Shown here: positions 1-7,888 of the stretch, piece after piece
Layout of the letters: the number at the start of each line of letters is the position of its first letter
Numbering within the stretch: position 1 is the stretch's first letter
Assembly: GCA_965222015.1 (NCBI GenBank)
Contig: CBDCTL010000004.1
Span: 62,001 to 126,000 of the forward strand
From: JANQPX01 sp965222015
GTDB taxonomy: Bacteria > Pseudomonadota > Alphaproteobacteria > Geminicoccales > Geminicoccaceae
Reading direction: 5' to 3'
DNA: 64,000 nt
Notes under the pieces: model-generated
Seen by the model: the letters and a program-made list of their open reading frames with translations, nothing else
Databases searched by the model: none
Told to the model about the DNA's origin: nothing
Position numbers and translations under genes: made by a program

Positions 1-1
1 T

Positions 2-436
2 CTGGCGCGGATCGTCGATGCCTATGATCGCGCGATCGCCCGCGCCGGCGCCGCGTCGCCGCCGCTCGACGACCTGCTCCAAGGCCTGCCCGGCTGCCTG
101 TCCGGGGACGTGGAAGCGGTCATCGTCAGCGACTTCAGCCATCTCGGCGACGGCTTCGATCGACGTCTCCGCGAGATCGGCGACCGGGGCGAGCAGAGCG
201 CCGTCGTGATCGAGGACAGCCTGATGCGAACACCGCCGCCGCCCGGATCCTACCCGCTGCGCGACGGCCGGGACCGGCGGCTTCGGACGGTTGCCATCGG
301 GCGGCGCGATACGAATCTCTACATCGAGGAAGCCGAACGTCAGCGCCGCGTTCTTGCGGCACGCCTTTTGAGCCTCGGCATGCGCCAGGCGCTGATCGCG
401 GATCCACAATCGATCGACGAAGGCCATTTCAGGTGA
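2..436 (+). CDS. DUF58 (MoxR-associated) protein, C-terminal part
   Basis: Open reading frame entering from the left edge, so only about the last 144 residues are present and the start is outside the window. The segment VIVSDFSHLGDGFDRRLREI resembles the C-terminal half of DUF58 proteins, which adopt a VWA-like fold and are encoded between a MoxR AAA ATPase and the Bat/VWA genes. The gene ends in a GTGA overlap with the next gene (DUF4381), the usual order moxR-DUF58-DUF4381-VWA-VWA-TPR-BatD. The role is inferred from this context: assembly or protection of envelope proteins under stress. No catalytic residues can be assigned from the fragment. The family assignment rests mainly on gene order and the VSDF-type strand. 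Confidence 0.75.
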   Translation: MARIVDAYDRAIARAGAASPPLDDLLQGLPGCLSGDVEAVIVSDFSHLGDGFDRRLREIGDRGEQSAVVIEDSLMRTPPPPGSYPLRDGRDRRLRTVAIGRRDTNLYIEEAERQRRVLAARLLSLGMRQALIADPQSIDEGHFR

Positions 437-933
437 CGCCTGAACAGATACTTCGAGACCTGCGCGACATCCATCTACCTGCCGAGGCGGCGGGCGGCGG
501 CGGGTCAGGCATCGTCCACTGGCCGATCACGGTCGTCATCGTCGCGCTGGCGATCGGCGCCTGGTTCGCCTGGCGGCGGCGCTCGGCCTGGCGACAGGAC
601 GCGGCCCGCCATCTCGACAGGATCGAGCGGGATGCCCGAGACGGCCGCGTTCTCGAAGGCTGGAGCGAGCTCTCGGTTCTGCTTCGCCGCGTCGCGCTCC
701 ATGTCTCGGGGCGAAGGGAAGTCGCGGGCCTGGTCGGCGAGGCCTGGCTCGAAAAACTCGACCGGCTGTTCGATACCGACCTCTTCTCGGCGGGGCCGGG
801 CCGCGGCATCGCCAGCCTGCCCTATCGGCGGCACGTGCCGTCCGGCGACGAGGAGGAGGCGATGAGGACGACGCTCGCCCATACCATCGCCGGCCTGCGC
901 CGACACCTGCACAACCTCGGCCGCCCGATATGA
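433..933 (+). CDS. DUF4381 domain membrane protein
   Basis: 166 residues, GTG start overlapping the upstream stop by four bases. The N-terminus carries the family hallmark LRDIHLP (residues 10-16), followed by one transmembrane segment (about residues 29-48, ITVVIVALAIGAWFAW) and a cytoplasmic helical region rich in Arg and Leu. DUF4381 proteins are small single-pass proteins encoded between DUF58 and VWA genes in Bat-type operons; their biochemical function is unknown. The ATGA overlap with the next gene implies translational coupling, and the protein probably helps anchor the VWA proteins at the inner membrane. The length is normal for the family. Confidence 0.82.
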   Translation: MTPEQILRDLRDIHLPAEAAGGGGSGIVHWPITVVIVALAIGAWFAWRRRSAWRQDAARHLDRIERDARDGRVLEGWSELSVLLRRVALHVSGRREVAGLVGEAWLEKLDRLFDTDLFSAGPGRGIASLPYRRHVPSGDEEEAMRTTLAHTIAGLRRHLHNLGRPI

Positions 934-1898
934 TCGAGCTGATCCGGCCCTGGGCGCTGCTGCTCCTGCCTTTGCCGCTGCTCGCCTGGTACGCGCTCCC
1001 CGCCGCCCCGGCGCTTTCGGGCCTCCGCCTTCCGGAACGGCTTGCCGACGTCCTGAAGAGCCGGCAGGGAAAGGCGGCAAGCGACGGCAGCGCCAAGCGT
1101 CTCCCGCTCTGGCTCGCAGGGCTCGGCTGGCTGGCGCTGGTTCTGGCGCTCGCGGCGCCGGTGACCCGGGGCGATCCGCTTCAGGAGGCGAGCGGCCGGG
1201 ACCTGCTTCTGGCCCTCGACCTTTCCGCCAGCATGGAGGCGCGCGACGTCGAGCTGGACGGACGCCGGGTCGATCGCTTCACCGCGATCAAGGCGCTCGC
1301 CGGAGCGTTCATCCGCGGCCGCGAGGGCGACCGGGTCGGCCTGATCGTGTTCGGCGAGGAAACCTATCTGGTCGCGCCGCTCACCTACGACGTCCAGGCG
1401 GTCGAAGGCTTCCTCGACGAGGTCACGATCGGCATGCCCGGCCGCAAGACGGCGATCGGCAACGCCATCGGGCTCGCGATCCGGACGCTCGAGGACCAGC
1501 CAGCCTCGACCCGCGTGCTGATCCTGCTCAGCGACGGCGACAGCAATGCCGGCGATCTCGGCCCGAAGTCAGCCGCCGAATTCGCGCGCGACCATCGCGT
1601 GACCATCCACACCATCGGCTTTGGCCGGGTCGCCATGCAGGGCTACGCCTCCGAGACCGCGGGCGACGAGTATGCGGGACTGAAGGAGGTCGCGGAGATC
1701 ACCGGCGGACGCCATTTTCTTGCGAGAACCACCGACGCCCTTCGCGACGTCTACGCCGAGCTCGATCTGCTGGAGCCGACCGAGGCGGCGGCGGGCGGGC
1801 GTCACGCCGAGCGCGACTGGGTGCGCGAACTCCTGATCATCGCCCTCATCATCCTGCTGGCGCTCACTTGGCTCGACCGCCGCCGCGGGCTGATCTGA
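930..1898 (+). CDS. batA: VWA domain membrane protein, BatA-like
   Basis: 322 residues. Two N-terminal transmembrane helices (about 7-24 and 58-76), a von Willebrand factor A domain (about 90-285) and a C-terminal transmembrane helix (about 301-317) followed by a basic tail give the BatA architecture. The metal-ion-dependent adhesion site is intact: DLSAS at residues 97-101, with conserved downstream strands GLIVFG and ILLSDGD. BatA-type proteins are thought to scaffold a MoxR-associated chaperone complex in the inner membrane facing the periplasm. The start overlaps the DUF4381 stop (ATGA), and one base separates its stop from the next gene. The symbol is given by analogy with the Bacteroides aerotolerance operon; the substrate is unknown. 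Confidence 0.87.
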   Translation: MIELIRPWALLLLPLPLLAWYALPAAPALSGLRLPERLADVLKSRQGKAASDGSAKRLPLWLAGLGWLALVLALAAPVTRGDPLQEASGRDLLLALDLSASMEARDVELDGRRVDRFTAIKALAGAFIRGREGDRVGLIVFGEETYLVAPLTYDVQAVEGFLDEVTIGMPGRKTAIGNAIGLAIRTLEDQPASTRVLILLSDGDSNAGDLGPKSAAEFARDHRVTIHTIGFGRVAMQGYASETAGDEYAGLKEVAEITGGRHFLARTTDALRDVYAELDLLEPTEAAAGGRHAERDWVRELLIIALIILLALTWLDRRRGLI

Positions 1899-1899
1899 G

Positions 1900-2772
1900 A
1901 TGCCGAGCGTCGCCCACCCGCTTTGGCTCCTCCTTCCGCCGCTCGCCTTCGTCCTGCTGATGGCGATCGGCCGTGGCGACCTGCTGCTGCCGGGCGCCTG
2001 GCATCGCGCGATCGACGACGGGCTCCGCGGCTATCTCTCGGCATCGGTCGAGCAGAGGCGGCCGCGCGGCCGGAGGATCGCGCTCTTTTGTCTCTGGCTC
2101 CTGCTCGGCGCGGCGCTCGCGACCATCAGCCTCGGCCAGGTGGAGACGCCGAAGCTCCGCAACCTCGATGCGCGCGTCGTGGTCATCGATCTCGGTGTGA
2201 CGGCGATCGAGCAGGACCGGGTCGCCGCGGCGCGCTACCTGATCGACGGCTCGGACGGCGTGCCGACCGCCGTGGTCGCGGTCACCGAGCACGCCTTCGA
2301 CGTCGTGCCGCTGACCCGCGATGACGCCCATCTCGACCGCTATCTGCAGGTGCTGACAGGCGACGTCATGCCGATCGACGGCCGCTCCCTCGCGACCGGC
2401 ATCGAGCGCGCCGTCGCCATCCTCGATCGGGCGGGAATCGAGGCGCGGCAGATCACCGTCTTCACCGGCGGCACGCCGCCTCCGATCGCCCGTTTCCAGC
2501 GGCCGGACCAGACGGTGGATCACAATATCTGGCTGGTGCTGCCGGACGGCACCGACGATCAGGACGGCTGGCGGGCCTTCGCCGATCAGCTCGACGCGAC
2601 GCTCGCCGGCGATCGCCAGATGGCCACCATTCGGGAGGACTTCGAAGGGAGGCGGCAGGAGGCCGCGGCCAAGGCTGTGTCGATCCGCGAGCGCCGGGAC
2701 GTGACGCCCTGGCTGATCCTGCTGCTGATGCCGCTCTGGCTCTGGCTGTTCTGCCGGCGGCGGACGGCATGA
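1900..2772 (+). CDS. batB: VWA-like membrane protein, BatB-like, with degenerate MIDAS
   Basis: 290 residues with the same layout as the upstream BatA: N-terminal helices (about 8-23 and 59-77), a VWA-like domain and a C-terminal helix (about 269-286). The first MIDAS loop reads DLGVT (97-101) instead of DxSxS, so both metal-coordinating serines are replaced. The downstream strand is QITVFTGG rather than the usual ILLTDG. Metal binding by this domain is therefore doubtful, unlike in the neighbour. A structural partner role in a BatA/BatB heteromer is the simplest reading (inference). It starts one base after batA and overlaps the TPR gene by four bases, so it belongs to the same tightly coupled operon. 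Confidence 0.78.
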   Translation: MPSVAHPLWLLLPPLAFVLLMAIGRGDLLLPGAWHRAIDDGLRGYLSASVEQRRPRGRRIALFCLWLLLGAALATISLGQVETPKLRNLDARVVVIDLGVTAIEQDRVAAARYLIDGSDGVPTAVVAVTEHAFDVVPLTRDDAHLDRYLQVLTGDVMPIDGRSLATGIERAVAILDRAGIEARQITVFTGGTPPPIARFQRPDQTVDHNIWLVLPDGTDDQDGWRAFADQLDATLAGDRQMATIREDFEGRRQEAAAKAVSIRERRDVTPWLILLLMPLWLWLFCRRRTA

Positions 2773-3683
2773 TGTCAGGGCGGTTTTTCGCTAACCTCCA
2801 TCGGCGTTCGCTTCTGATCGTCATGCTGATGATCATTTCCTTGGCGCTCGCCGTCCTTCTCGGCCGCTGGCTCGCCGTCGTCCAGGCGCCGCTGACCCGC
2901 TATGCCGTCGGCCGGCAGCTTCTGGAGAACGGCGCGCCCGACCAGGCCGCCCATCTGTTCGAGGATCCGCTGTGGAAGGGTGCTGCACTTTATCGTGCCG
3001 GGCGCTTTCACCGGGCGGCCGGCGCCTTCGTCACCGACGACAGCGTCACCGGCCTCTACAATCTGGGCAACGCCTATGCCCGGCTCGGGGAGTATCGCGG
3101 TGCCGCCGCCGCCTACGAGGCCGTGCTCCGGCGACAGCCGACCCATGAGGACGCCCTTTTCAACCTCGAACTGGTGCGCGCCGCCCAGAAGCGGGCACAG
3201 GAACTCGAACAGGAGAGCCGGGAGACCGTGGAGGCCGGCAATTGGGAAGACGGACTCCTGGAGGACGAACGCGAGAGCGACCGGCGGTCCGCCGACGAAC
3301 AGCAAGCCGGCGAGGAGGGGGAGGATTCCTCGGAATCGGCCGAAAGGCCGCCGGGTGAGCAGGAGGCCACCGCCGGCGCCATGGAGCCGGCGGCGTCCGA
3401 TGGGGAAACGGCCGAAGAAGGGGCCGGCGGCAGCGAGCAGGAAGGCGAACGCGCCGACGCCTCCGTCTTCAGCCTTTCGGGCAGCGACGACGGTCAAGCG
3501 GATGACCTCTCGCCGGACGATCTGCCGCCGGAGGATTCCGAGGTGCAGGGCGGCGTGATCGACCGTGCACGGGAAGAGGCGATGGCCGACGAGATCCTGC
3601 TCCGGCGGATCGAGGACGATCCGGCACTCGTCCTGAAAGCACGCCTGAACATGGCGCTTCGCCGGCAGAGGGCGGGGCGATGA
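2769..3683 (+). CDS. batC: TPR protein, BatC-like
   Basis: 304 residues. One transmembrane helix near the N-terminus (about 15-37) is followed by a tetratricopeptide region (about 75-140, containing LYNLGNAYARLGEYRGAAAA). A long acidic, Glu/Ser/Ala-rich low-complexity segment (about 150-270) comes next, and a short basic C-terminal helix ends the protein. This matches the BatB/BatC-type TPR component of Bat operons, which probably binds client proteins on the periplasmic side. ATG start overlaps the preceding gene, and the stop overlaps batD (ATGA). The acidic linker is likely disordered. The role is inferred from family and operon position. Confidence 0.85.
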   Translation: MMSGRFFANLHRRSLLIVMLMIISLALAVLLGRWLAVVQAPLTRYAVGRQLLENGAPDQAAHLFEDPLWKGAALYRAGRFHRAAGAFVTDDSVTGLYNLGNAYARLGEYRGAAAAYEAVLRRQPTHEDALFNLELVRAAQKRAQELEQESRETVEAGNWEDGLLEDERESDRRSADEQQAGEEGEDSSESAERPPGEQEATAGAMEPAASDGETAEEGAGGSEQEGERADASVFSLSGSDDGQADDLSPDDLPPEDSEVQGGVIDRAREEAMADEILLRRIEDDPALVLKARLNMALRRQRAGR

Positions 3684-5035
3684 GGATGCGGCTTCCGTGG
3701 GTGATCGTCGGAACCGCAGTGCTCCTGCTTTTCAACCTGTCCGCAAGCGCCCAGCAGAACAGCGTCCCCGACGAGCCCTCCCTCACCGTGCGCATCACCC
3801 CCGAAAAGCCCTATCTGCAGGAGGAGATCCTGCAGGTGATCCGCCTGATCGCACCCCATCCCTTCGAGGAGCTGGAGCTGGAGCTGTCGCCGATCGAAGG
3901 CGCCGAAACGATCACGCTGCAGCAGCCGAAGAACCGGAAATTCGAGACCTATGGCGGCGAGGGTTATCTCTACGAGACCAGCCGCGCGATCTTCCCGACC
4001 CGAAGCGGGCCGCTCGACGTCCCGGCCGTTCGGATCATCGGCAGCATCGGCGTCGGGCGCGACGAGACCGAAGCGTTCGACCTTAGAAGCGAAGGGAGGG
4101 TTTTCGACATCAGACCACCGCCGCAGAGCTTCAGCGAAGACTGGTGGCTGGTGGCGCGCAGCGTCGAGATCGAGGAGACCTGGTCGAAACCGCTCGATGA
4201 GCTGCGCGTCGGCGACGACGTCACCCGCAGGATCACCGCCACCGTCGCCGGCGTCACCGGTGCCCATCTGCCGGAGCTGGAGCAGGGACGTTCGAGCGGG
4301 ATCACCGTACTGCCAGGCCGCACCGAGCGGGAAACCGAGGTCACGCCCGCGGGCGTCGTCGGCCATATCAGCCGCAGCTTCGACATCCGCATCGACGTCG
4401 ATCGGCCCATCAACATCAGTCCGGTTCGCGTGGTGTGGTGGAACACCGGCACCGAGATCGAACGCCGGACCGCGGCGCGCGCGGTGCGCATCGAGCCCCT
4501 GCCGCGCGATGTCGACAAGCTGGTCGCCGGGCTGATGGAGGAGGCCGCAGCCGAACGCACCGGCGGTCGCTACGGCATCGCCGCGATCGGCCTGGCCGCC
4601 CTGGTCGCCGCCATGGCGTTCGCGTTCTGGCTCCTGCGATCGGCAAAGCGCATCCGACCGGAAGACCGGGCGCTTTTTCGCTCCCTGTCGCAGGACGACA
4701 GGCCCGAAACCGCGCTGCGCGCCCTTTTCGAATGGGGCGGTGCGGTCTTCCCCGATCGACGCCCGGCGAGCCTGGAGAGCATCGCGGAGGCGCTCGGGCC
4801 CGAGGCTAAAGAACGCATCGATACTCTTCAGCGATCCCTGTTCGGGCATGACCCTGAACCTGTCGACACCGCCCGGCTGGCGCAGGAGATCGTGACCCTG
4901 GCGCAGCGGAACCGTCGTCGGCCCCTGGCCGACCTGCTCCTGGTCTGGGCCGAACGTCTTCTCGGCCCGAAACGATCCCTGCCCTCGATCGGCGGCGAAC
5001 TGGCGGAGGGGGTTCGCCGGGGTTCCGGCCGCTGA
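3680..5035 (+). CDS. batD: BatD family protein (oxygen tolerance)
   Basis: 451 residues. A signal peptide (residues 1-25, ending ASAQQ) precedes repeated immunoglobulin-like beta-rich domains (about 30-280). A single transmembrane helix follows (about 303-318, GIAAIGLAALVAAMAF), then a cytoplasmic helical tail. This is the BatD layout, the last component of the Bat operon. The periplasmic beta domains begin LTVRITPEKPYLQEEI, typical of the family. The start overlaps batC. The adjacent minus-strand gene is convergent, ending 12 bases away, so the operon ends here; no obvious T-tract terminator is visible. Confidence 0.87.
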   Translation: MRMRLPWVIVGTAVLLLFNLSASAQQNSVPDEPSLTVRITPEKPYLQEEILQVIRLIAPHPFEELELELSPIEGAETITLQQPKNRKFETYGGEGYLYETSRAIFPTRSGPLDVPAVRIIGSIGVGRDETEAFDLRSEGRVFDIRPPPQSFSEDWWLVARSVEIEETWSKPLDELRVGDDVTRRITATVAGVTGAHLPELEQGRSSGITVLPGRTERETEVTPAGVVGHISRSFDIRIDVDRPINISPVRVVWWNTGTEIERRTAARAVRIEPLPRDVDKLVAGLMEEAAAERTGGRYGIAAIGLAALVAAMAFAFWLLRSAKRIRPEDRALFRSLSQDDRPETALRALFEWGGAVFPDRRPASLESIAEALGPEAKERIDTLQRSLFGHDPEPVDTARLAQEIVTLAQRNRRRPLADLLLVWAERLLGPKRSLPSIGGELAEGVRRGSGR

Positions 5036-5047
5036 GCCGAGGGCGGT

Positions 5048-5620
5048 TCAGACGGCCGGGCGCGCTGGCGGCGGCGGTTCGGCCTGGGCGTGATCCCAGT
5101 CCGGGAGAAAGGCGACGATGTCCACCCTGGCAGGCAGATTCGGGTTGAAGAGGGCGTTGTGCCAGTAGGTCGCTTGAAATGCCGGATCCGCCTCTTCGAG
5201 CCGCACCGCGCGGCAAGGCAGCCGATAAAGCTGGCTGAACTGCTCGAAGGTCAGCAGGCAGTCGTCACGGCCGGTCAGCCTCTCGACCAGTACGGAATCG
5301 ACGGCGAAGACCGCGGTCAGGCGATCGCCGAAATCCCTCGGTTCCTGAAAATGCGCGGCCTGGAGATGACGGAGCGCCGCCTGATAGCGCTCGCGCGGAT
5401 CGTTGGTGCGCCTGACCAGATGGCGGAACTCGCCGGTGCTGACCTCGGGATCGCTCGGCGTGATCAGGACGGTGATCCGCCCGACATCCTCGCCCGCCAC
5501 CGCGAGATGCGGCCGCATGCCGGAGGACGGCCTGGCACCGTCCTCGCGAACCGCGAGCTGTCGGAGCCGGCACTGCCAGCCCAGAAAGGCCGACCGAAGG
5601 CGCTCCCGCTCGCCGTCCAT
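5048..5620 (-). CDS. conserved hypothetical protein
   Basis: 190 residues from the ATG at 5620 (MDGERERLRS). The frame stays open to an ATG at 5776, but that extra part consists of GSKD-type repeats encoded by an 18-bp tandem repeat, so the downstream start is preferred. The body has a well-conserved feel (RITVLITPSDPEVSTGEFRH; CLLTFEQFSQLYRLPCRAVR; YWHNALFNPNLPARVDIVAF) with mixed alpha/beta character. There is no signal peptide or membrane helix. I do not recognise a named family and do not assign a function. It is convergent with batD and stands alone. Confidence 0.6.
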   Translation of the reverse strand: MDGERERLRSAFLGWQCRLRQLAVREDGARPSSGMRPHLAVAGEDVGRITVLITPSDPEVSTGEFRHLVRRTNDPRERYQAALRHLQAAHFQEPRDFGDRLTAVFAVDSVLVERLTGRDDCLLTFEQFSQLYRLPCRAVRLEEADPAFQATYWHNALFNPNLPARVDIVAFLPDWDHAQAEPPPPARPAV

Positions 5621-5632
5621 GCGCACGACATT

Positions 5633-5704
5633 GTCTTTCGATCCGGCCGCGTCTTTCGATCCGGCCGCGTCTTTCGATCCGGCCCCGTCTTCCGATCCGC
5701 CCAA
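5633..5704. repeat. 18-bp tandem repeat, about four copies
   Basis: Unit GTCTTTCGATCCGGCCGC is present twice perfectly (5633-5650, 5651-5668), once with one change (5669-5686) and once degenerate (5687-5704). Because 18 is a multiple of three, the reading frame of the minus-strand gene stays open through it, encoding a repeated GSKDAA hexapeptide. It lies just upstream of the preferred start at 5620, so it may be an untranslated leader or an unstable N-terminal extension. Confidence 0.85.
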
Positions 5705-5776
5705 GCCTCGGCTCCCTGCCCTCGGATCCCTGCCCTCGAATCCCTCCACTATTCTCCGGGGTCGTCCGGAATTCAA

Positions 5777-6163
5777 CGCGCTGTCGGCGAATCATACCAA
5801 CCCGCCTGGGCCATGACCGTTTTCGCAGTTGTGTGAATGCCGGTCACCTGGTTTTCCTATCCAGCGTCAAGGTTTCGTCAACCAGGTCCTGTCATCATGG
5901 CATCCTGGTCCATGGGATCCCGGGAATCCGGACCTCGTCCTTTGTTCTGACGGGCGGGCGGTTTCTCAGGATCCCATGGACCAGATCACGGAAGGTAAGG
6001 CCGGCGCGTTAAGGCTTCGTTACCTCTCTGGCGGGCAAATCCGGCGATCGTGCTGCCGCCAATCGCCTGCTGACGATGCAGCAAGCGACGCCGTCCGACA
6101 CCATGCACGACCGCCACATCGGCCCCGGCGGGAGCAAAGCCCGTCGCGAAGGATCACCAAGCT
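5777..6163. other. intergenic region with inverted repeats, no gene seen
   Basis: 387 bases without a convincing coding frame. It contains a perfect 16-bp inverted repeat (5905-5920, CTGGTCCATGGGATCC, and its complement at 5969-5984) with a 48-base spacer. A smaller inverted repeat lies upstream (5846-5853, ACCTGGTT, and 5880-5887, AACCAGGT). No T-tract follows either structure, so neither looks like an intrinsic terminator. Upstream signals of the divergently placed minus-strand gene at 5620 may lie in the left part. Confidence 0.6.
5905..5984. repeat. inverted repeat, 16-bp arms
   Basis: Arms 5905-5920 and 5969-5984 are exact reverse complements and flank 48 bases. The arms include CCATGG and GGATCC palindromes. 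The arrangement could form a cruciform or a long RNA hairpin, or be a remnant of a small mobile repeat. There is no target-site duplication or coding content to support a transposon. Confidence 0.7.
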
Positions 6164-6826
6164 CTATCCGGTGACCCCGACGGCCTCGCAGAAATCGCTC
6201 GATGGCATCATCAGACCGATGCCGGTGTCCTTGTAGTTCAGGTCGTAGTCGGCCTCGGTCGAATTGCGCTCGGCGAGGATGGCGAGGGTCATGCCCACGA
6301 CCTGGCCCCGCTCGTCGAACACCGGTCCGCCCGATGTGCCGAGTCCGACGGGAAAGCCGAGAGAAATATAACGGCCGGCCACAAGGGTCGTGCTCTTGAG
6401 ATAGCCGCCCACCATGACCCATTGCGACTGGATCGGATGGCCGACGGAAATGACGTGCTGTCCCGGCTGGGGGACGTCGCAGGACAGTTCGGCGCGGGGG
6501 TGCCCATCGGGCACTACGACGTCGATCATGGCGAGATCGCGCTCGACGTCACTCCAGATCACGCGGCCGGCATTGGCCTCGCCGCTGAAGAAACGGACGT
6601 CCAGCCCGTCGCCCTGAACCACATGAAAAGCCGTGAGCACCCGTCTCGGACCGACGATCAGCCCCGAACCGTGGCCGCGGTCATGTTCGATCAGCACCGT
6701 CGAGCGATGCAGCGGCGACACCGAGCCTCCGGGTGCGGCATAGCATCCGGACAGCATCGAGATCAGCAACCCGCCTACGAGACCGAGGCGAAGACCCACT
6801 TTCGGCAAGGCGGCGCCCTCCAGCAT
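6164..6826 (-). CDS. trypsin-like serine protease, lipoprotein
   Basis: 220 residues. The N-terminus is a lipoprotein signal peptide with lipobox LSGC (Cys about residue 28). The remainder is a single trypsin-like (S1/S1C-type) domain with an apparently complete triad: His in TAFHVV, Asp in ERDLAMIDV, Ser in GLGTSGGPVFDERG. No PDZ domain follows, so this is a minimal protease of the DegP fold, likely tethered to a membrane and acting in the periplasm on damaged or regulatory proteins (inference). It is a single-gene unit flanked by non-coding DNA on both sides. The ATG at 6826 lies a suitable distance from the lipobox. Confidence 0.85.
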   Translation of the reverse strand: MLEGAALPKVGLRLGLVGGLLISMLSGCYAAPGGSVSPLHRSTVLIEHDRGHGSGLIVGPRRVLTAFHVVQGDGLDVRFFSGEANAGRVIWSDVERDLAMIDVVVPDGHPRAELSCDVPQPGQHVISVGHPIQSQWVMVGGYLKSTTLVAGRYISLGFPVGLGTSGGPVFDERGQVVGMTLAILAERNSTEADYDLNYKDTGIGLMMPSSDFCEAVGVTG

Positions 6827-6880
6827 TCTCGTTTTATTTCGTTAAAACTTTCTTGATCATATCACCGGAAGGAGCCTGCC

Positions 6881-7009
6881 ATGCCGGGACATTCACCCTG
6901 GAATGCGTACCCGACTATTCAAGAAACGCGGGATCGCCGGCCCGGCGCCATCGGGCGCGGCCGGATGTCGATCGTCGTGCAAAAATTTCGAAAAATGTCG
7001 GGAGTGTGA
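6881..7009 (+). CDS. possible small basic protein (42 aa)
   Basis: Short frame starting MPGHSPWNAY and ending MSGV, preceded by a strong Shine-Dalgarno (GGAAGGAG at about 6868-6875, five to six bases before ATG). It is Arg-rich with no signal peptide. A clear intrinsic terminator lies 107 bases downstream on the same strand (7117-7145), so something in this interval is probably transcribed rightwards; it could be this peptide or a non-coding RNA. Codon evidence is weak because of the length, and I recognise no family. Confidence 0.3.
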   Translation: MPGHSPWNAYPTIQETRDRRPGAIGRGRMSIVVQKFRKMSGV

Positions 7010-7116
7010 CCGTGCTCACATCGGGCTTGATGCATCGCCGCTAGAAAGGAACATGCCTCCCTATGGAGCACGCCGGCCGAAAGCGGGCGCGCTCTCCCGA
7101 ATCTCCCTGGTCATTG

Positions 7117-7145
7117 CCCCGGCTCGTCGAGCCGGGGCTTTTTTT
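7117..7145 (+). terminator. rho-independent terminator
   Basis: Perfect 9-bp stem GCCCCGGCT/AGCCGGGGC with a five-base loop (7117-7139) followed by six T residues (7140-7145). It terminates rightward transcription from the 6881-7116 interval. The T-tract runs into the stop codon of the convergent DUF3750 gene, so on the minus strand the hairpin sits just past that gene but without a T-tract. Confidence 0.85.
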
Positions 7146-7888
7146 CACCCCGGTCCGAGACGGCCGAGGCCGGGGAGCTTGAGCGCCGGGGCCAGAGGGT
7201 CGATGCCGAGGGTCAGGCCGAGGATGTTGAGCTCGAGCCCCTCCTCCCATGCGATCGACAGGCCGAGCACGCCGAACAGGGAAAGCTGATAACCGCTTCC
7301 GGAAGGCGTCGACGCCAGGATCCTGCCGGGTTCGAGAAAATCCTTGCCGACGGCGGTCGGCGGCAGTTCGAGCCCGAGTTCCGGCACCTCGCGGCCGAGA
7401 TAGGCGATGAAGCTGTTCGAATTCGGCCCGGGCCAGGTGACGTAGCTCTGCGGATAGGGATAGCCCGCGACCGCTTTCTCCACGCGCGGGATCAGCCGCG
7501 CCGCCTCGGCGCCGCGCAGGTCCAGCAGCAGCTCCGGCGGATTGCCCGCCCAGTAGCCGTCCGCCGCATGCCGGTTCCTGCGTACCGCCGGCGCGCCGCG
7601 CCCGACGCCCCAGCCGACCACCTCGTAGCGATCGAAGCCCGATGCGGCCTCCGGCTTGAGCGCGATCCAGCTATGCACCGCGAACACGCCCTTCCAGGCC
7701 CAGGCGCGCGCCGCATAGACCTGGATCACCGCCTCTTCGGCAGTGGCGGGGTCCGGCGCGATGCCGGCGCTGTCCCAGCGCGCCTGGCTCCAATGGGCGT
7801 AGCCCTGGATCCGGGCGGCCATGAGCAGATGCGGCAGTATCAGAACAGCCAGCAGGATCAGCATGGAAACAAGCAATCGAAACCTCAT
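7145..7888 (-). CDS. DUF3750 domain protein
   Basis: 247 residues with an N-terminal hydrophobic segment (about 3-24, LLVSMLILLAVLILPHLLMA) that acts as membrane anchor or signal. The body contains family-typical blocks: FAVHSWIALKP, FDRYEVVGWGVG, PYPQSYVTWPGPNSNSF and YQLSLFGVLGLS. DUF3750 proteins are widespread in proteobacteria and of unknown function. The conserved Asn/Ser/Phe and Trp positions suggest an exported enzyme-like fold, but no catalytic role can be claimed. It is alone, convergent with the terminator at 7117-7145. Confidence 0.85.
   Translation of the reverse strand: MRFRLLVSMLILLAVLILPHLLMAARIQGYAHWSQARWDSAGIAPDPATAEEAVIQVYAARAWAWKGVFAVHSWIALKPEAASGFDRYEVVGWGVGRGAPAVRRNRHAADGYWAGNPPELLLDLRGAEAARLIPRVEKAVAGYPYPQSYVTWPGPNSNSFIAYLGREVPELGLELPPTAVGKDFLEPGRILASTPSGSGYQLSLFGVLGLSIAWEEGLELNILGLTLGIDPLAPALKLPGLGRLGPG

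Noticed and set aside
3494..4849. 451-codon minus-strand frame
   Set aside because: It is antisense to batC/batD, without a ribosome site or family similarity.
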